Shown here: positions 50,747 to 59,400 of the stretch, piece by piece
How the letters are laid out: each line of letters opens with the position of its first letter
How positions within the stretch are numbered: the first letter of the stretch is position 1
DNA from: CAZBRS01 sp964494475
GTDB lineage: Bacteria > Myxococcota_A > UBA9042 > CAZBRS01
Direction: 5' to 3'
DNA: 64,000 nucleotides
NCBI GenBank assembly: GCA_964494475.1
Contig: CAZBRS010000036.1
Coordinates: 1 to 64,000 of the forward strand
Position numbers and translations under genes: made by a program
Notes under the pieces: generated by a model
The model's input: only the letters and a program-made list of their open reading frames with translations
Database searches by the model: none
Told to the model about the DNA's origin: nothing

Positions 50747-51886
50747 GTGAACGAAAAGCACTCCGAGACCCCGCGCATCAAGGCGCAGCTCGCCGAGTTG
50801 GCCCCCTACGACCCGGTCTCGTCGCTCGACGACATCCGGGCCTACTCCGGCGACGACGAGCCCCTGAAGCTCGACTGGAACGAGTCCACCATCGCGCCGT
50901 CGCCCAAGGTGGTCGAGCGCATCCAGAAGTTCATGGCCAACCGGCACCACCTCAACTGGTACCCCGACCTGTTCAGCCACCGCCTGCTGCCCGATCTGGC
51001 CGCCCGCACGGGCCGCGCCGAGGACCAGATCCTGGTCACGAACGGCTCCGACGACGCCCTCGACCTGATCTGCAAGACCTTCCTCGATCCGGGCGACGAG
51101 GTGATCGTGCCGCGACCCACCTACACGCACTTCCTGGTCTTTGCGCAGGCGCAGGGGGGCAAGGTGGTCTCGGTCGAGAGCGCCGACCCCTTCGCCAAGA
51201 ACCTCGGCGGGCTGCTGGCGGCGGTCACGCCGAAGACCAAGATCGTGTACGTGGTGAGCCCCAACAACCCCACGGGGCAACTGTTCGAGGCCGACGAGAT
51301 CGAGCGCCTGGCCAGGCACGCGCCGCAGGCCATCGTCATCGTCGACGAGGCCTACCACGAGTTCTGCGGGGTCACGGCGGCCGGGCTGGTGGGGCGGGTG
51401 CCCAACGTGGTGGTCACGCGCACGTTCTCGAAGGCCTACGGGCTGGCGGGACTGCGCATCGGCTACGCGATGGCGTCGGCCGAGATCATCCGGCACTTCA
51501 AGAAAATTCACAATCCCAAGGGCGTGAACGTCATCGCCCAGATCGCGGCCAAGACGGCGCTGGCCGACCAGGAGCACCTGGCCCGCTTCGTGGCCGACGT
51601 GACCGAGGCGAAGGCCATGTTGTGCCACGAGTTGAGCGCGCTCGGCTTCGAGTGCCACACGACCCCCGCCAACTACATCAACGTGCGCGTGCCCGATCCC
51701 GCCGGCCTCTGCAAGGCGCTGGCCGGGCACAACACCTACGTGCGCAACCGCGACGGCCTGCCCGGCATGAAGGGCGTGGTCCGCATCACCGTCGGCACGC
51801 CCGCCCAGACGCGGCTGCTGCTCGAGCGCCTCCGCGACGCCCTCGGCGTCGGCCGATCGGTCGAATCGCGCGTCGCGTCGGCTTGA
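50747..51886 (+). CDS. hisC: Histidinol-phosphate aminotransferase
   Basis: A 379-aa fold-type I PLP enzyme, transaminating imidazole-acetol phosphate with glutamate in histidine synthesis. LDWNEST, VTNGSDDALDLI, SPNNPTGQ, IVDEAYHEF, the PLP-Lys motif TFSKAYGLAGLRIGY (K229), and the carboxylate-binding Arg in VRITVG are visible. GTG start with GGGAGGAG upstream. No other his genes are nearby, so a related aromatic aminotransferase role is possible. Confidence 0.88.
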   Translation: MNEKHSETPRIKAQLAELAPYDPVSSLDDIRAYSGDDEPLKLDWNESTIAPSPKVVERIQKFMANRHHLNWYPDLFSHRLLPDLAARTGRAEDQILVTNGSDDALDLICKTFLDPGDEVIVPRPTYTHFLVFAQAQGGKVVSVESADPFAKNLGGLLAAVTPKTKIVYVVSPNNPTGQLFEADEIERLARHAPQAIVIVDEAYHEFCGVTAAGLVGRVPNVVVTRTFSKAYGLAGLRIGYAMASAEIIRHFKKIHNPKGVNVIAQIAAKTALADQEHLARFVADVTEAKAMLCHELSALGFECHTTPANYINVRVPDPAGLCKALAGHNTYVRNRDGLPGMKGVVRITVGTPAQTRLLLERLRDALGVGRSVESRVASA

Positions 51887-51910
51887 CTTGCCGGCGCTTC
51901 CCGTTAGGCT
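51883..51910 (+). promoter_or_regulatory. Predicted promoter of the Ig-like lipoprotein gene
   Basis: TTGACT (51883-51888), overlapping the hisC stop, a 16-bp spacer and TAGGCT (51905-51910), 32 bases before the TTG start. Confidence 0.5.
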
Positions 51911-51942
51911 CCCCGGCGATGTTCTCGCCTTGGGAGGCCGCC

Positions 51943-53571
51943 TTGAAGCGTCTCGTGCTGCTCACCGGGTTGCTCTCGCTGCTGGTCGCGGCGTGCGCCA
52001 CCGACGCCACGACGATCCTGTCCGACCTGGGAGGCAGCGACACCCTCACCGATCAGGGTGAGAGCCCCGACATCTCGATCAACACCGACGGCACCCAGAA
52101 CGACGGCGCGGGCAAGGATCTCGGCCCGACCGACGACACCGGCCCGGTCGACGACACCGGCCCGGGCCAGGACGTCGCGGGGCCCTGCAGCCTGGGCACG
52201 GCCGAGTGCGTCGACGACCGCACCGTGCGCATCTGCAAGGCCGGCGGCACCTGGAGCGAGTTCGACTGCGCCGAGGGCGAGCTGTGCTTCGAGGGCGACT
52301 GCGCTCCGGGAGTGTGCGTGCCCAACGCGCTGCGCTGCAAGGACGCGCAGACCATCGAGATCTGCGCCCCCGACGCCTCGGCGTGGGGCGAGTTCAAGAC
52401 CTGCGGGGCCGACGAGGTGTGCATCGAGGGCGCGTGCGTCAAGGGCCTGTGCTCGCCGGGCGAGAAGGCCTGCGCGGGCGCCACGGTGCTCACGTGCGCC
52501 GACGACGGTGCGTCGTGGCTCGAGGAGCCCTGCGCCGAGGGCTCGGTGTGCTTCGACGGCGCCTGCCTCGAGTGCGTGTACGACGAGCACTGCGACGAGG
52601 GGTTGGTCTGCGACAAGGGCATCTGCGAAGCCCCCGAGCTCGTGGTGCTCACGAGCCTGCTGCCCCACGGCACCAAGGGGGCGGCCTACCAGGCCGCGCT
52701 CGAGGCTGCGGGCGGCGACGGCGACTACAGCTGGACGGTGGCGTCGGGCGATCTGCCCGCGGGCGTCGACCTCTCCGAGGCGGGGGTGCTGTCGGGAACG
52801 CCCAGCGAGGCCGGCGACTTCCCCGTCGACGTGCAGGTGACCGACGGCGGGGGCCAGGAGGCCACGCGCGAGCTCACCCTCAGCGTGATCGAGACGACCG
52901 GCAGCACGTTGACCATCACCACGGGCTCGCCGCTCCCCACGGCCACCGAGGGCGAGTTCTACTCGACCACGCTGAAGGCCACGGGGGGCTCGGCGCCCTA
53001 CGGCTGGTTCGTGATCGGCGGCGCCCTGCCGGCCGGGCTGAACGTCGTCTCGACGGGCGAGATTTCGGGCACGCCCACCGAGATCGGCGTGTTCGACTTC
53101 ACCGTGCGCGTGGTCGACGCGGCCACGCCCGTGGGCTTCGCGGCCAAGGAGTTCAAGCTCACGGTCAAGGTGGCGCCGCTCGAGATCGTGGCCGACCAGG
53201 TCTACGACGTGTGGATCGCCAAGATCGTCATTCTGCCCCTGCTCACCGTCGTGCCCGGCATCCCGCTGCCCTACAACCAGCAGCTGCAGGCCAAGGGCGG
53301 GCTGAAGCCCTACACCTGGAGCGAGTACGACGTGCCCGGCATCGACTGGCTGCTGCCCAAGGCCGGCATCCCGGCCGGGCTCACCCTGGCCGACAACGGC
53401 AAGATCTCGGGGTCGGTCACCGACGTCAACGAGGTGATGGAGCTCTCGATCCCCTTCACCCAGATCAAGCTGAACGGCTTCTTCTTCGGGGCCAAGGTCG
53501 TCGACAGCAACGACCCGCAAGACAGCGACACCGGTCTCTTCCTCATCCCCACGCTGCCCGTCGCCTTCTGA
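51943..53571 (+). CDS. Lipoprotein with Cys-rich modules and putative Ig (He_PIG) domains
   Basis: A 542-aa surface lipoprotein (lipobox VAAC). After an Asp/Gly/Thr tether come four small Cys modules of form CxxGxxxCxxxxTxxIC...CxEGxC (about residues 85-220), then He_PIG-type Ig-like domains with the signature LPAGVDLSEAGVLSGTPSEAG and a second LPAGLNVVSTGEISGTPTE, and a third degenerate one. Probably an adhesion or display protein. TTG at 51943 is preferred as start because GGGAGG is 5 bases upstream and it opens MKRLVLLTGLL; the in-frame ATG at 51919 lacks such a site. Confidence 0.8.
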   Translation: MKRLVLLTGLLSLLVAACATDATTILSDLGGSDTLTDQGESPDISINTDGTQNDGAGKDLGPTDDTGPVDDTGPGQDVAGPCSLGTAECVDDRTVRICKAGGTWSEFDCAEGELCFEGDCAPGVCVPNALRCKDAQTIEICAPDASAWGEFKTCGADEVCIEGACVKGLCSPGEKACAGATVLTCADDGASWLEEPCAEGSVCFDGACLECVYDEHCDEGLVCDKGICEAPELVVLTSLLPHGTKGAAYQAALEAAGGDGDYSWTVASGDLPAGVDLSEAGVLSGTPSEAGDFPVDVQVTDGGGQEATRELTLSVIETTGSTLTITTGSPLPTATEGEFYSTTLKATGGSAPYGWFVIGGALPAGLNVVSTGEISGTPTEIGVFDFTVRVVDAATPVGFAAKEFKLTVKVAPLEIVADQVYDVWIAKIVILPLLTVVPGIPLPYNQQLQAKGGLKPYTWSEYDVPGIDWLLPKAGIPAGLTLADNGKISGSVTDVNEVMELSIPFTQIKLNGFFFGAKVVDSNDPQDSDTGLFLIPTLPVAF

Positions 53572-53649
53572 CGAGCCCTTCGTCCCCGCGCCTGATGCGG
53601 GCGGCTATCGGACGCCCGCCCGGCGTGGGCTCCGGGCGCCCACGCCGAC

Positions 53650-53735
53650 AACAACAACCTGAGAGCTTGTGGAGCTTTCACAAGCTCTCACAGGCCCGCC
53701 GAGAATAGGATTCCCGGGCCTGTGAGGTTGTTGTT
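53650..53735. terminator. Bidirectional terminator between convergent genes
   Basis: Two strong hairpins: 53660-53671 with 53679-53690 (12 bp, 7-base loop) and 53687-53698 with 53715-53726 (12 bp). The second is followed on the plus strand by GGTTGTTGTTT, and the first on the minus strand by GGTTGTTGTTGT. Each hairpin with its T-rich tail therefore serves one strand. The two stems share four bases, so they are alternative, not simultaneous, on one molecule. Confidence 0.65.
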
Positions 53736-53737
53736 TG

Positions 53738-53802
53738 CGCGGAAAGCACAGGGCTTTCCGCGAGACAGGCTCGCCCGAAACGCCATTTTCGGCGAGCCTG
53801 TC
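53738..53802. other. Two further hairpins next to the lamin-tail gene end
   Basis: 53738-53747 pairs with 53753-53762 (10 bp, loop ACAGG); 53764-53775 pairs with 53791-53802 (12 bp), extendable by GAAA/TTTC across one bulged base. The second overlaps the stop codon of the minus-strand gene. Neither has a T-tract; function unknown. The rest of the spacer, 53572-53649, shows nothing recognisable. Confidence 0.55.
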
Positions 53803-55348
53803 AGTCGCAGACCGCGTTGGGCGCGCCAGGCGAGCCCTTCTTCGACGCGGTGCCGAAGTCGGCCATCGCGGGGCACCACGCGGCGTCGTCGTCGTTGGCG
53901 ACGGCGCTCAGGCTGGCCGACGACAGCTGGTGCGCGACGCCGTCGGTCACCCAGGCCGCCGTGAAGGAGATCGCGTCGATCACGGTCGCGCCGCACGAGA
54001 GGGAGAGCGCCTCGCCCTCGTTCGACAGGCTGAAGCCCTGGTACACGTGGGGGTCGACCAGCCCGAAGTTCACCGCGGGGTCGTTCGAGAGGGCCAGCAC
54101 CAGGTAGCCGCTCGCCGGCACCACGACGTGCTCGACGAACTGGTATTGCTCGGGGTTCTTGTCGGCCAGCCAGCAGCCGTAGAGGTCGAGGTCCTCGGCG
54201 GAGGCGTTGTGGAGCTCGAACCACTCGCCCTTGTCGCCCGAGCCGGCCCCCGACTTGGCCATGAGCTCGGTGATGACCAACTGCCCCGCGGTGTCCGGCG
54301 TCGTGGCCGGGAGCACGATCGGGCACTCGCCGTTCGCGGCGCCGGGCGTGCCCTTCTGGCCTCCCGTGCCGTAGGTGGCGGTGGCGTCGCACCAGGCGGC
54401 CGGGTCGTCGTTGGCCGTGGCGTCGAGCCGGGTCGTCGACAGCTGGATGGCCACTCCCTGCTGCACCATGTTGGCCGTCCACGCGATGGCGTCGACGAGC
54501 ACGTCGCCGCAGGTCAGGGACAGGGGCTCGCCGGAGTTCGACAGGCTGAAGCCCGCGTAGACGTAGGGATCGACCAGCCCGAAGTTGGCGGCGGCGTCGC
54601 CCGAGACGGCCAGCAGCCGGTAGCCCCCCGGCGGGATCACGAGCGACGCCTCGAGGGTCACCCCGGGGGGGGAGGCGTCGGCCAGCACGCAGCCCGCCAG
54701 ATCGCGCGCGAACGCGCTGGCGTTGTACAGCTCGAACCACTCGCCCGTGTCATCGGAGCCGCCCAGGGTGTTGGGCATGAGCTCGGTGAACAGCACGTCG
54801 CCGGCCGCGAGGGGCCCCACCTCGTCGACGCACGCGCCCCCGCTGCAGGTCTGCGCTGCTCCGCAGGGCACGGCGGCGCCCCACTCGAGGCAGCCGTCGT
54901 CGTTGCGATCGGCGCACGTGAGCACGCCGTTGCCTTCGCAGAGCGTGGCGCCGTCGTCGGTGCACTCGCTGGTGCACGTGGCGGCGCACTCGCCGTTGGA
55001 GCAGACCGTGCCGTTCTCGCAGGGCGCCGGGGAGGCCCACTCGAGGCAGCCGTCGCCATCGGCGTCGGCGCAGGTCACCACGGTGCCGGGGTCCTGGCAC
55101 TTGACCGTACCGGCCACGAAGCAGGGGGCGGCGCTGCAGTCGATGGCGGCTTCGGCCTCGGGGCCGGCGTCGTTTTGCGGGGCGTCGGGATTCAACGCGT
55201 CGGGGGCCTCACCGTCCTGCCCCACGTCGAGGCGGGCGTCGACGTCGCCCGATCCGTCGAGGGCGTCGCCGCCGGAGGTGCCGTTTCCTCCGCACGCGGG
55301 CACGACGAGCGCCAGGAGCAGGGCGGAGGTGACCAGGAGGCGGTGCAT
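53801..55348 (-). CDS. Lipoprotein with two lamin-tail (LTD) domains
   Basis: A 515-aa lipoprotein (lipobox VPAC). An Asp/Ala/Pro tether leads to two or three small Cys modules (about residues 70-175; CxDxDGDGCLEW). Two LTD domains of Ig-like fold follow, starting VLFTELMPN...DDTGEWFELYNAS (about 185-330) and VITELMAKSG...GDKGEWFELHNAS (about 345-510), each with GFSLSN.GE.LSL.C. LTDs occur in secreted bacterial proteins, often with nucleases or as adhesion modules; no nuclease is fused here. Start ATG 55348 has GGAG 7 bases upstream. Confidence 0.85.
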   Translation of the reverse strand: MHRLLVTSALLLALVVPACGGNGTSGGDALDGSGDVDARLDVGQDGEAPDALNPDAPQNDAGPEAEAAIDCSAAPCFVAGTVKCQDPGTVVTCADADGDGCLEWASPAPCENGTVCSNGECAATCTSECTDDGATLCEGNGVLTCADRNDDGCLEWGAAVPCGAAQTCSGGACVDEVGPLAAGDVLFTELMPNTLGGSDDTGEWFELYNASAFARDLAGCVLADASPPGVTLEASLVIPPGGYRLLAVSGDAAANFGLVDPYVYAGFSLSNSGEPLSLTCGDVLVDAIAWTANMVQQGVAIQLSTTRLDATANDDPAAWCDATATYGTGGQKGTPGAANGECPIVLPATTPDTAGQLVITELMAKSGAGSGDKGEWFELHNASAEDLDLYGCWLADKNPEQYQFVEHVVVPASGYLVLALSNDPAVNFGLVDPHVYQGFSLSNEGEALSLSCGATVIDAISFTAAWVTDGVAHQLSSASLSAVANDDDAAWCPAMADFGTASKKGSPGAPNAVCD

Positions 55349-55378
55349 GGCAGATCTCCAGCGAGCGTTCGGTGTCGA

Positions 55379-55407
55379 ACGGTAGCGCGAGTCGGCCCAG
55401 GATTCAA
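55379..55407 (-). promoter_or_regulatory. Predicted promoter of the lamin-tail lipoprotein gene
   Basis: Minus strand: TTGAAT (55407-55402), 17-bp spacer, TACCGT (55384-55379), 30 bases before the ATG. Confidence 0.5.
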
Positions 55408-55417
55408 TGGCGGGATG

Positions 55418-56422
55418 TCACCAGTTCTCGTTGCCGTGACACGAGGGGTTGCACGACTTGTTCGAGGCATTCCAGGTGCCGCCGCTCTGCAGCTTGACGT
55501 CCTTGGCGCCGTTCATGTGCAGGGCGGCGTTCGTGATGGCGCTGCCGCTCGTGTTGGTCTGGCCCTCGTGGCACTTCGTGCAGTCCTTTCCGATGAACGC
55601 GTGCTTGCCGTAGTTCGTCGGATGCCGGCCCGTCTTGGGCGAGAGCCCGTGGCAGGCGCCGCAGGCGTCTTGCGTGCCGTCGACCTTGGTCCAGGTGGGC
55701 GTGGGCACGGTGCCACCCTTCAGCGTGGCGCCGTGGCAGTAGGTGGTCGAGCAAGAGGCGTTGGCGTGCGTCCAGGTGGCGTTGGCGCCGCCGGTCGTCG
55801 CCAACCCTCCGAACGTCAACTCGGCAGGGCTCTCGTCCATGTGTCCGGCCGCGTCGATCGTCGCGGGCACGACGTGGCAGTCGGTGCACGCGAGGGGGGC
55901 GGACAGGCCCGACGCCGCCGTCAGGTGGGCCTGGTGCGCGCCGACGCTGGGGATCGTGGTCGAGCTGTTCCCCGCGGTGTTGACCGGAGGCGCGTCGCTG
56001 GCCTCGGAGCCGTGGCACGAGTGGCACGTGAGGGGCCCGACGTCGGGTGGGCCGACGTCGACGGGTCCGGCATCGGTCCCCGTGTCAGGCGTGGCCTCGG
56101 CCGCGTCGCTTGCGTCGGGGACGCTGTCGGGCGCGCCCGGATCGGGGCTGCCGGGGTCGCCGAGCGCGTCGTCGGGGGCTCCGGGATCGGGGCTCGGCGT
56201 GTCGGGCGTCGCCTGCTCCGGGCTCCCGGGGTCCGCGGTGCCCGGGTCGGGCGCGGCTTGATCGCCCGGTGCGAGTTCGGCCGGCGCGAGGTCGGCCGCG
56301 CTGGCGTCGTCGCGCACGTCGCGCGTCGCCTCTTCGCCCGAACCAGCGCACGCGCCGAAGAAGGTGAACTGCGCTACGAGCGCCGCAGCGATGACCCAGG
56401 AGCGCTCTCCTGTCTTCTTCAT
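55418..56422 (-). CDS. Hexahaem-type CxxCH/CX4CH lipoprotein cytochrome
   Basis: A 334-aa lipoprotein (lipobox FGAC) with a long Asp/Pro/Ala/Gly tether. It carries four CxxCH sites (CHSCH, CTDCH, CGACH, CTKCH), one CX4CH (CSTTYCH) and a terminal CX3CH (CNPSCH). It contains one copy of the module that is repeated in the neighbouring giant cytochrome, plus the same C-terminal cap (GGTWN...KSCNPSCHGNENW). Conserved His in VGAHQAHL could be a distal haem ligand. It probably transfers electrons at the outer surface. ATG 56422 follows GAGGAG and is 14 bases after the upstream giant gene, so it is co-transcribed. Confidence 0.9.
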   Translation of the reverse strand: MKKTGERSWVIAAALVAQFTFFGACAGSGEEATRDVRDDASAADLAPAELAPGDQAAPDPGTADPGSPEQATPDTPSPDPGAPDDALGDPGSPDPGAPDSVPDASDAAEATPDTGTDAGPVDVGPPDVGPLTCHSCHGSEASDAPPVNTAGNSSTTIPSVGAHQAHLTAASGLSAPLACTDCHVVPATIDAAGHMDESPAELTFGGLATTGGANATWTHANASCSTTYCHGATLKGGTVPTPTWTKVDGTQDACGACHGLSPKTGRHPTNYGKHAFIGKDCTKCHEGQTNTSGSAITNAALHMNGAKDVKLQSGGTWNASNKSCNPSCHGNENW

Positions 56423-56436
56423 GAGCCGTCTCCTCG

Positions 56437-59400
56437 TTACCAGTCTTCGTCGCCGTGGCACGCGGGGTTGCACGACTTCGTCGCGCTGTTCCACGTACCG
56501 CCCGACCGCAGCGCGACGTCCTTCACGCCGTTGATGTGCAGCGCGGGGCCCGTGATGGCCATGGACGTGCCCGAGGTGACCGTGTTGTGGCACTCGCGGC
56601 AGTTGATCCCGCTATGGTCGCCCAGTTGGTGCCTGCCCGAGTTCGGCGGAGAGCCGTGGCAGGCACCGCAGGCGTCTTGCGTGTTGTCGACCTTGGTCCA
56701 CAGCGGCGTCTTGTTCGAGCCGCCGTTCAGCGTGGCGCCGTGGCAGTACGTGGTGCTGCAGGTACCGGCGGTTGCATTCCAGACGCCGTTGGCGGCGCCG
56801 GTGTTGGAGAGCGTGCCGAACGCGAGCTCGGCGGGCGAGGCGCCGAGGTGGCCGCTCGCACCCGTGGTCGCGGGTACCGTGTGGCACTCGCCGCAGGCGA
56901 CGGGCGACGAGAGGGCCGAGCTGGCCAGGAGGTGCGCCTGGTGGGCCCCCACGGTCTTCAGCGCCGTGGACGAGTTGCCGTTGGTATCGACGGGCGGGGC
57001 GCTGTTGGCGGCGCCGCCGTGGCAGGCGTTGCACGCGCCCGGCAGGGCGACGTCGAGGGTGCCGTCGATGTGCTTCTCGGGGTGCGTGACGGCGCCGCCC
57101 GTGGCCGTGGCGGCGTGGCAGAGGCCGCAGTTGGCCTGGCTCACGTGGGGCGCGGGCGGCGGGTTGCCGTGACAGGCGCCGCACGTGTCCTGGGTGCCGT
57201 CGACCTGGGTCCAGAGGGGCGTGGTCTTCGAGCCGCCGGCGTTCAGGGTGGCGCCGTGGCAGTACGTGCTCGAGCACGTGGCCGCGCCGGCGTTCCAGGC
57301 AGGCGAGGCGCCGCCCGACGCGGCCAGGCCGGTGAGCGCGACCTCGGCCGGAGAGGTGCCGAGGTGGCCCGCGGCGTCGGTCGTGGCGGGGACGACGTGG
57401 CACGTGGTGCAGGCGACGGGTGACGAGAGGGCCGACGTGGCCTGCAGGTGGGCCTGGTGGGCGCCCACGGTCTTCGAGGTCGTGGCGCTTCCGCCGTTCG
57501 TGTCGGTCGGCGGGGCGGCGTTGGTGGCGCTGCCGTGGCAGGCGTTGCAGGCCAGGTCGGTCTCGACGTCGAGCGTGCCGTCGATGTGCTTCTCGGGGTG
57601 CGTGACGGCGCCGCCCGTGGCCGTGGCGGCGTGGCAGAGGCCGCAGTTGGCCTGGCTCACGTGGGGCGCGGGCGGCGGGTTGCCGTGGCAGGCGCCGCAC
57701 GCGTCCTGCGACCCGTCGACCTTGGTCCAACGGGGTGTGGTGGCGGTTCCGCCGGCGTTCAGGGTGGCGCCGTGGCAGTAGGTGCTGGAGCACGTGGCGG
57801 TGCCGGCGTTCCACGCGGGGGCGGCGCCGTTGGCCGCCGCCAGGCCGACCAGGGCCACCTCGGCCGGCGCGGGATCGACGTGGCCGGGGGCGTCACCGGT
57901 GGACGGGACCACGTGGCAGGTGACGCACGTGACGGGCGCCGAGAGGCCCGAGAGGGCCTTCAGATGGGCCTGGTGCGCGCCGACGGTGGTCAGGGAGGGG
58001 TCGCTGCCGCCGTAGGTGTCGACGGGCGGGGCGGGGGACGCGGCGCTGCCGTGGCAGGCGTCGCAGGCCTGGTTGAGGTCGACATCGAGCGTGCCGTCGA
58101 TGTGGTTCTCGGGGTGGGCGAGGGCGCCCCCCTCGGCCGTGGCGGCGTGGCAGATCCCGCAGTTGACGAGCTGCACGTGGGGAGCCGGCGGCGGGTTGCC
58201 GTGACAGGCGCCGCAGGTGTCCTGGGTGTTGTCGACCGTGGTCCACACGGGCGTGGTCTTGGTGCCGCCGGCGTTCAGGGTGGCGCCGTGGCAGTAGGTG
58301 CTGGAGCACGTGGCAGAGGCGGGGCTCCAGGTGGCGGCCGCGCCGTGGGCCGTGGCCAGCGCTCCGAAGGCCAGCTCGGCGGGACTTGGGTCGACGTGGC
58401 CGGCGGCGTCGACCTCGGCGGGGACCGCGTGGCACTGCTCGCAAGCGACCGGGCTCGCCAGCCCCGACGAAGCCGTCAGGTGCGCCTGGTGGGCGCCGAC
58501 GGTCAGCAGGGTGGTGGCGGAGCCGCCGTTGGTGTCGGTCGGCGGGGCGGGGTTGGCGGCGCTGCCATGGCACACGCTGCAGCCCTGGTCGGTGTCGACG
58601 TCGAGCATGCCGTTCACGTGCTTCTCGGGGTGGGCGATGGCGCCGCCCGTGGCCGTGGCGCCGTGGCAGAGGCCGCAGGCGGCCAGCTGCACGTGGGGGG
58701 CGGGCGGCGGGTTGCCGTGGCACGCTCCGCACGCCGACTGCGAGCCATCGACCTGGGTCCAGACGGGAGCCGTCGCCGTGCCCCCGGCGCCCAACGTGGC
58801 GCCGTGGCAGTAGGTGCTGGAGCACGTGGCGCCGGCGCGGTCCCAGACGGGGTTGGCGACGCCCGTGCCGGCGAGCGCGCCGAAGACGACCTCGGCGGGC
58901 GCCGCTCCCAGGTGTCCGACCGCGCCCATGCTGGCCGGCTTCACGTGGCACGCGTCGCAGTCGAGGGGCGACGAGAGGCCCGTGGCCGCCGTGACGTGCG
59001 CCTGGTGGGCGCCGACCGTCACCAGGGTCGCGGCCGAGCCCCCGGTCGTGTCGACCGGCGGCGCGGCGTTGTCGGCGCTGCCGTGGCAGGTGTTGCAGGC
59101 CAGCGAGGTGTTGACCTGCAGCGTGCCGTCGACGTGCTTCTCGGGGTGCGCGATGGTGGCCCCGACGGCCGTGGCGGTGTGGCAGGTGCCGCAGTTCGAG
59201 AGCTGCACGTGGGGCGAGGGGGGAGGCACGCCGTGGCACGCGCCGCACGCGTCTTCGGTGCCGTCGACCTTGGTCCACACGGGCGAGATTCTGGTGCCGC
59301 CGGCGTTCAGGGTGGCGCCGTGGCAGTAGGTGCTGGAGCACGTGGCGTCGTCGCGGTCCCACGCGGGCTCGGCGCCCTGGGCCGTGGCCCGCGCGCCGAA

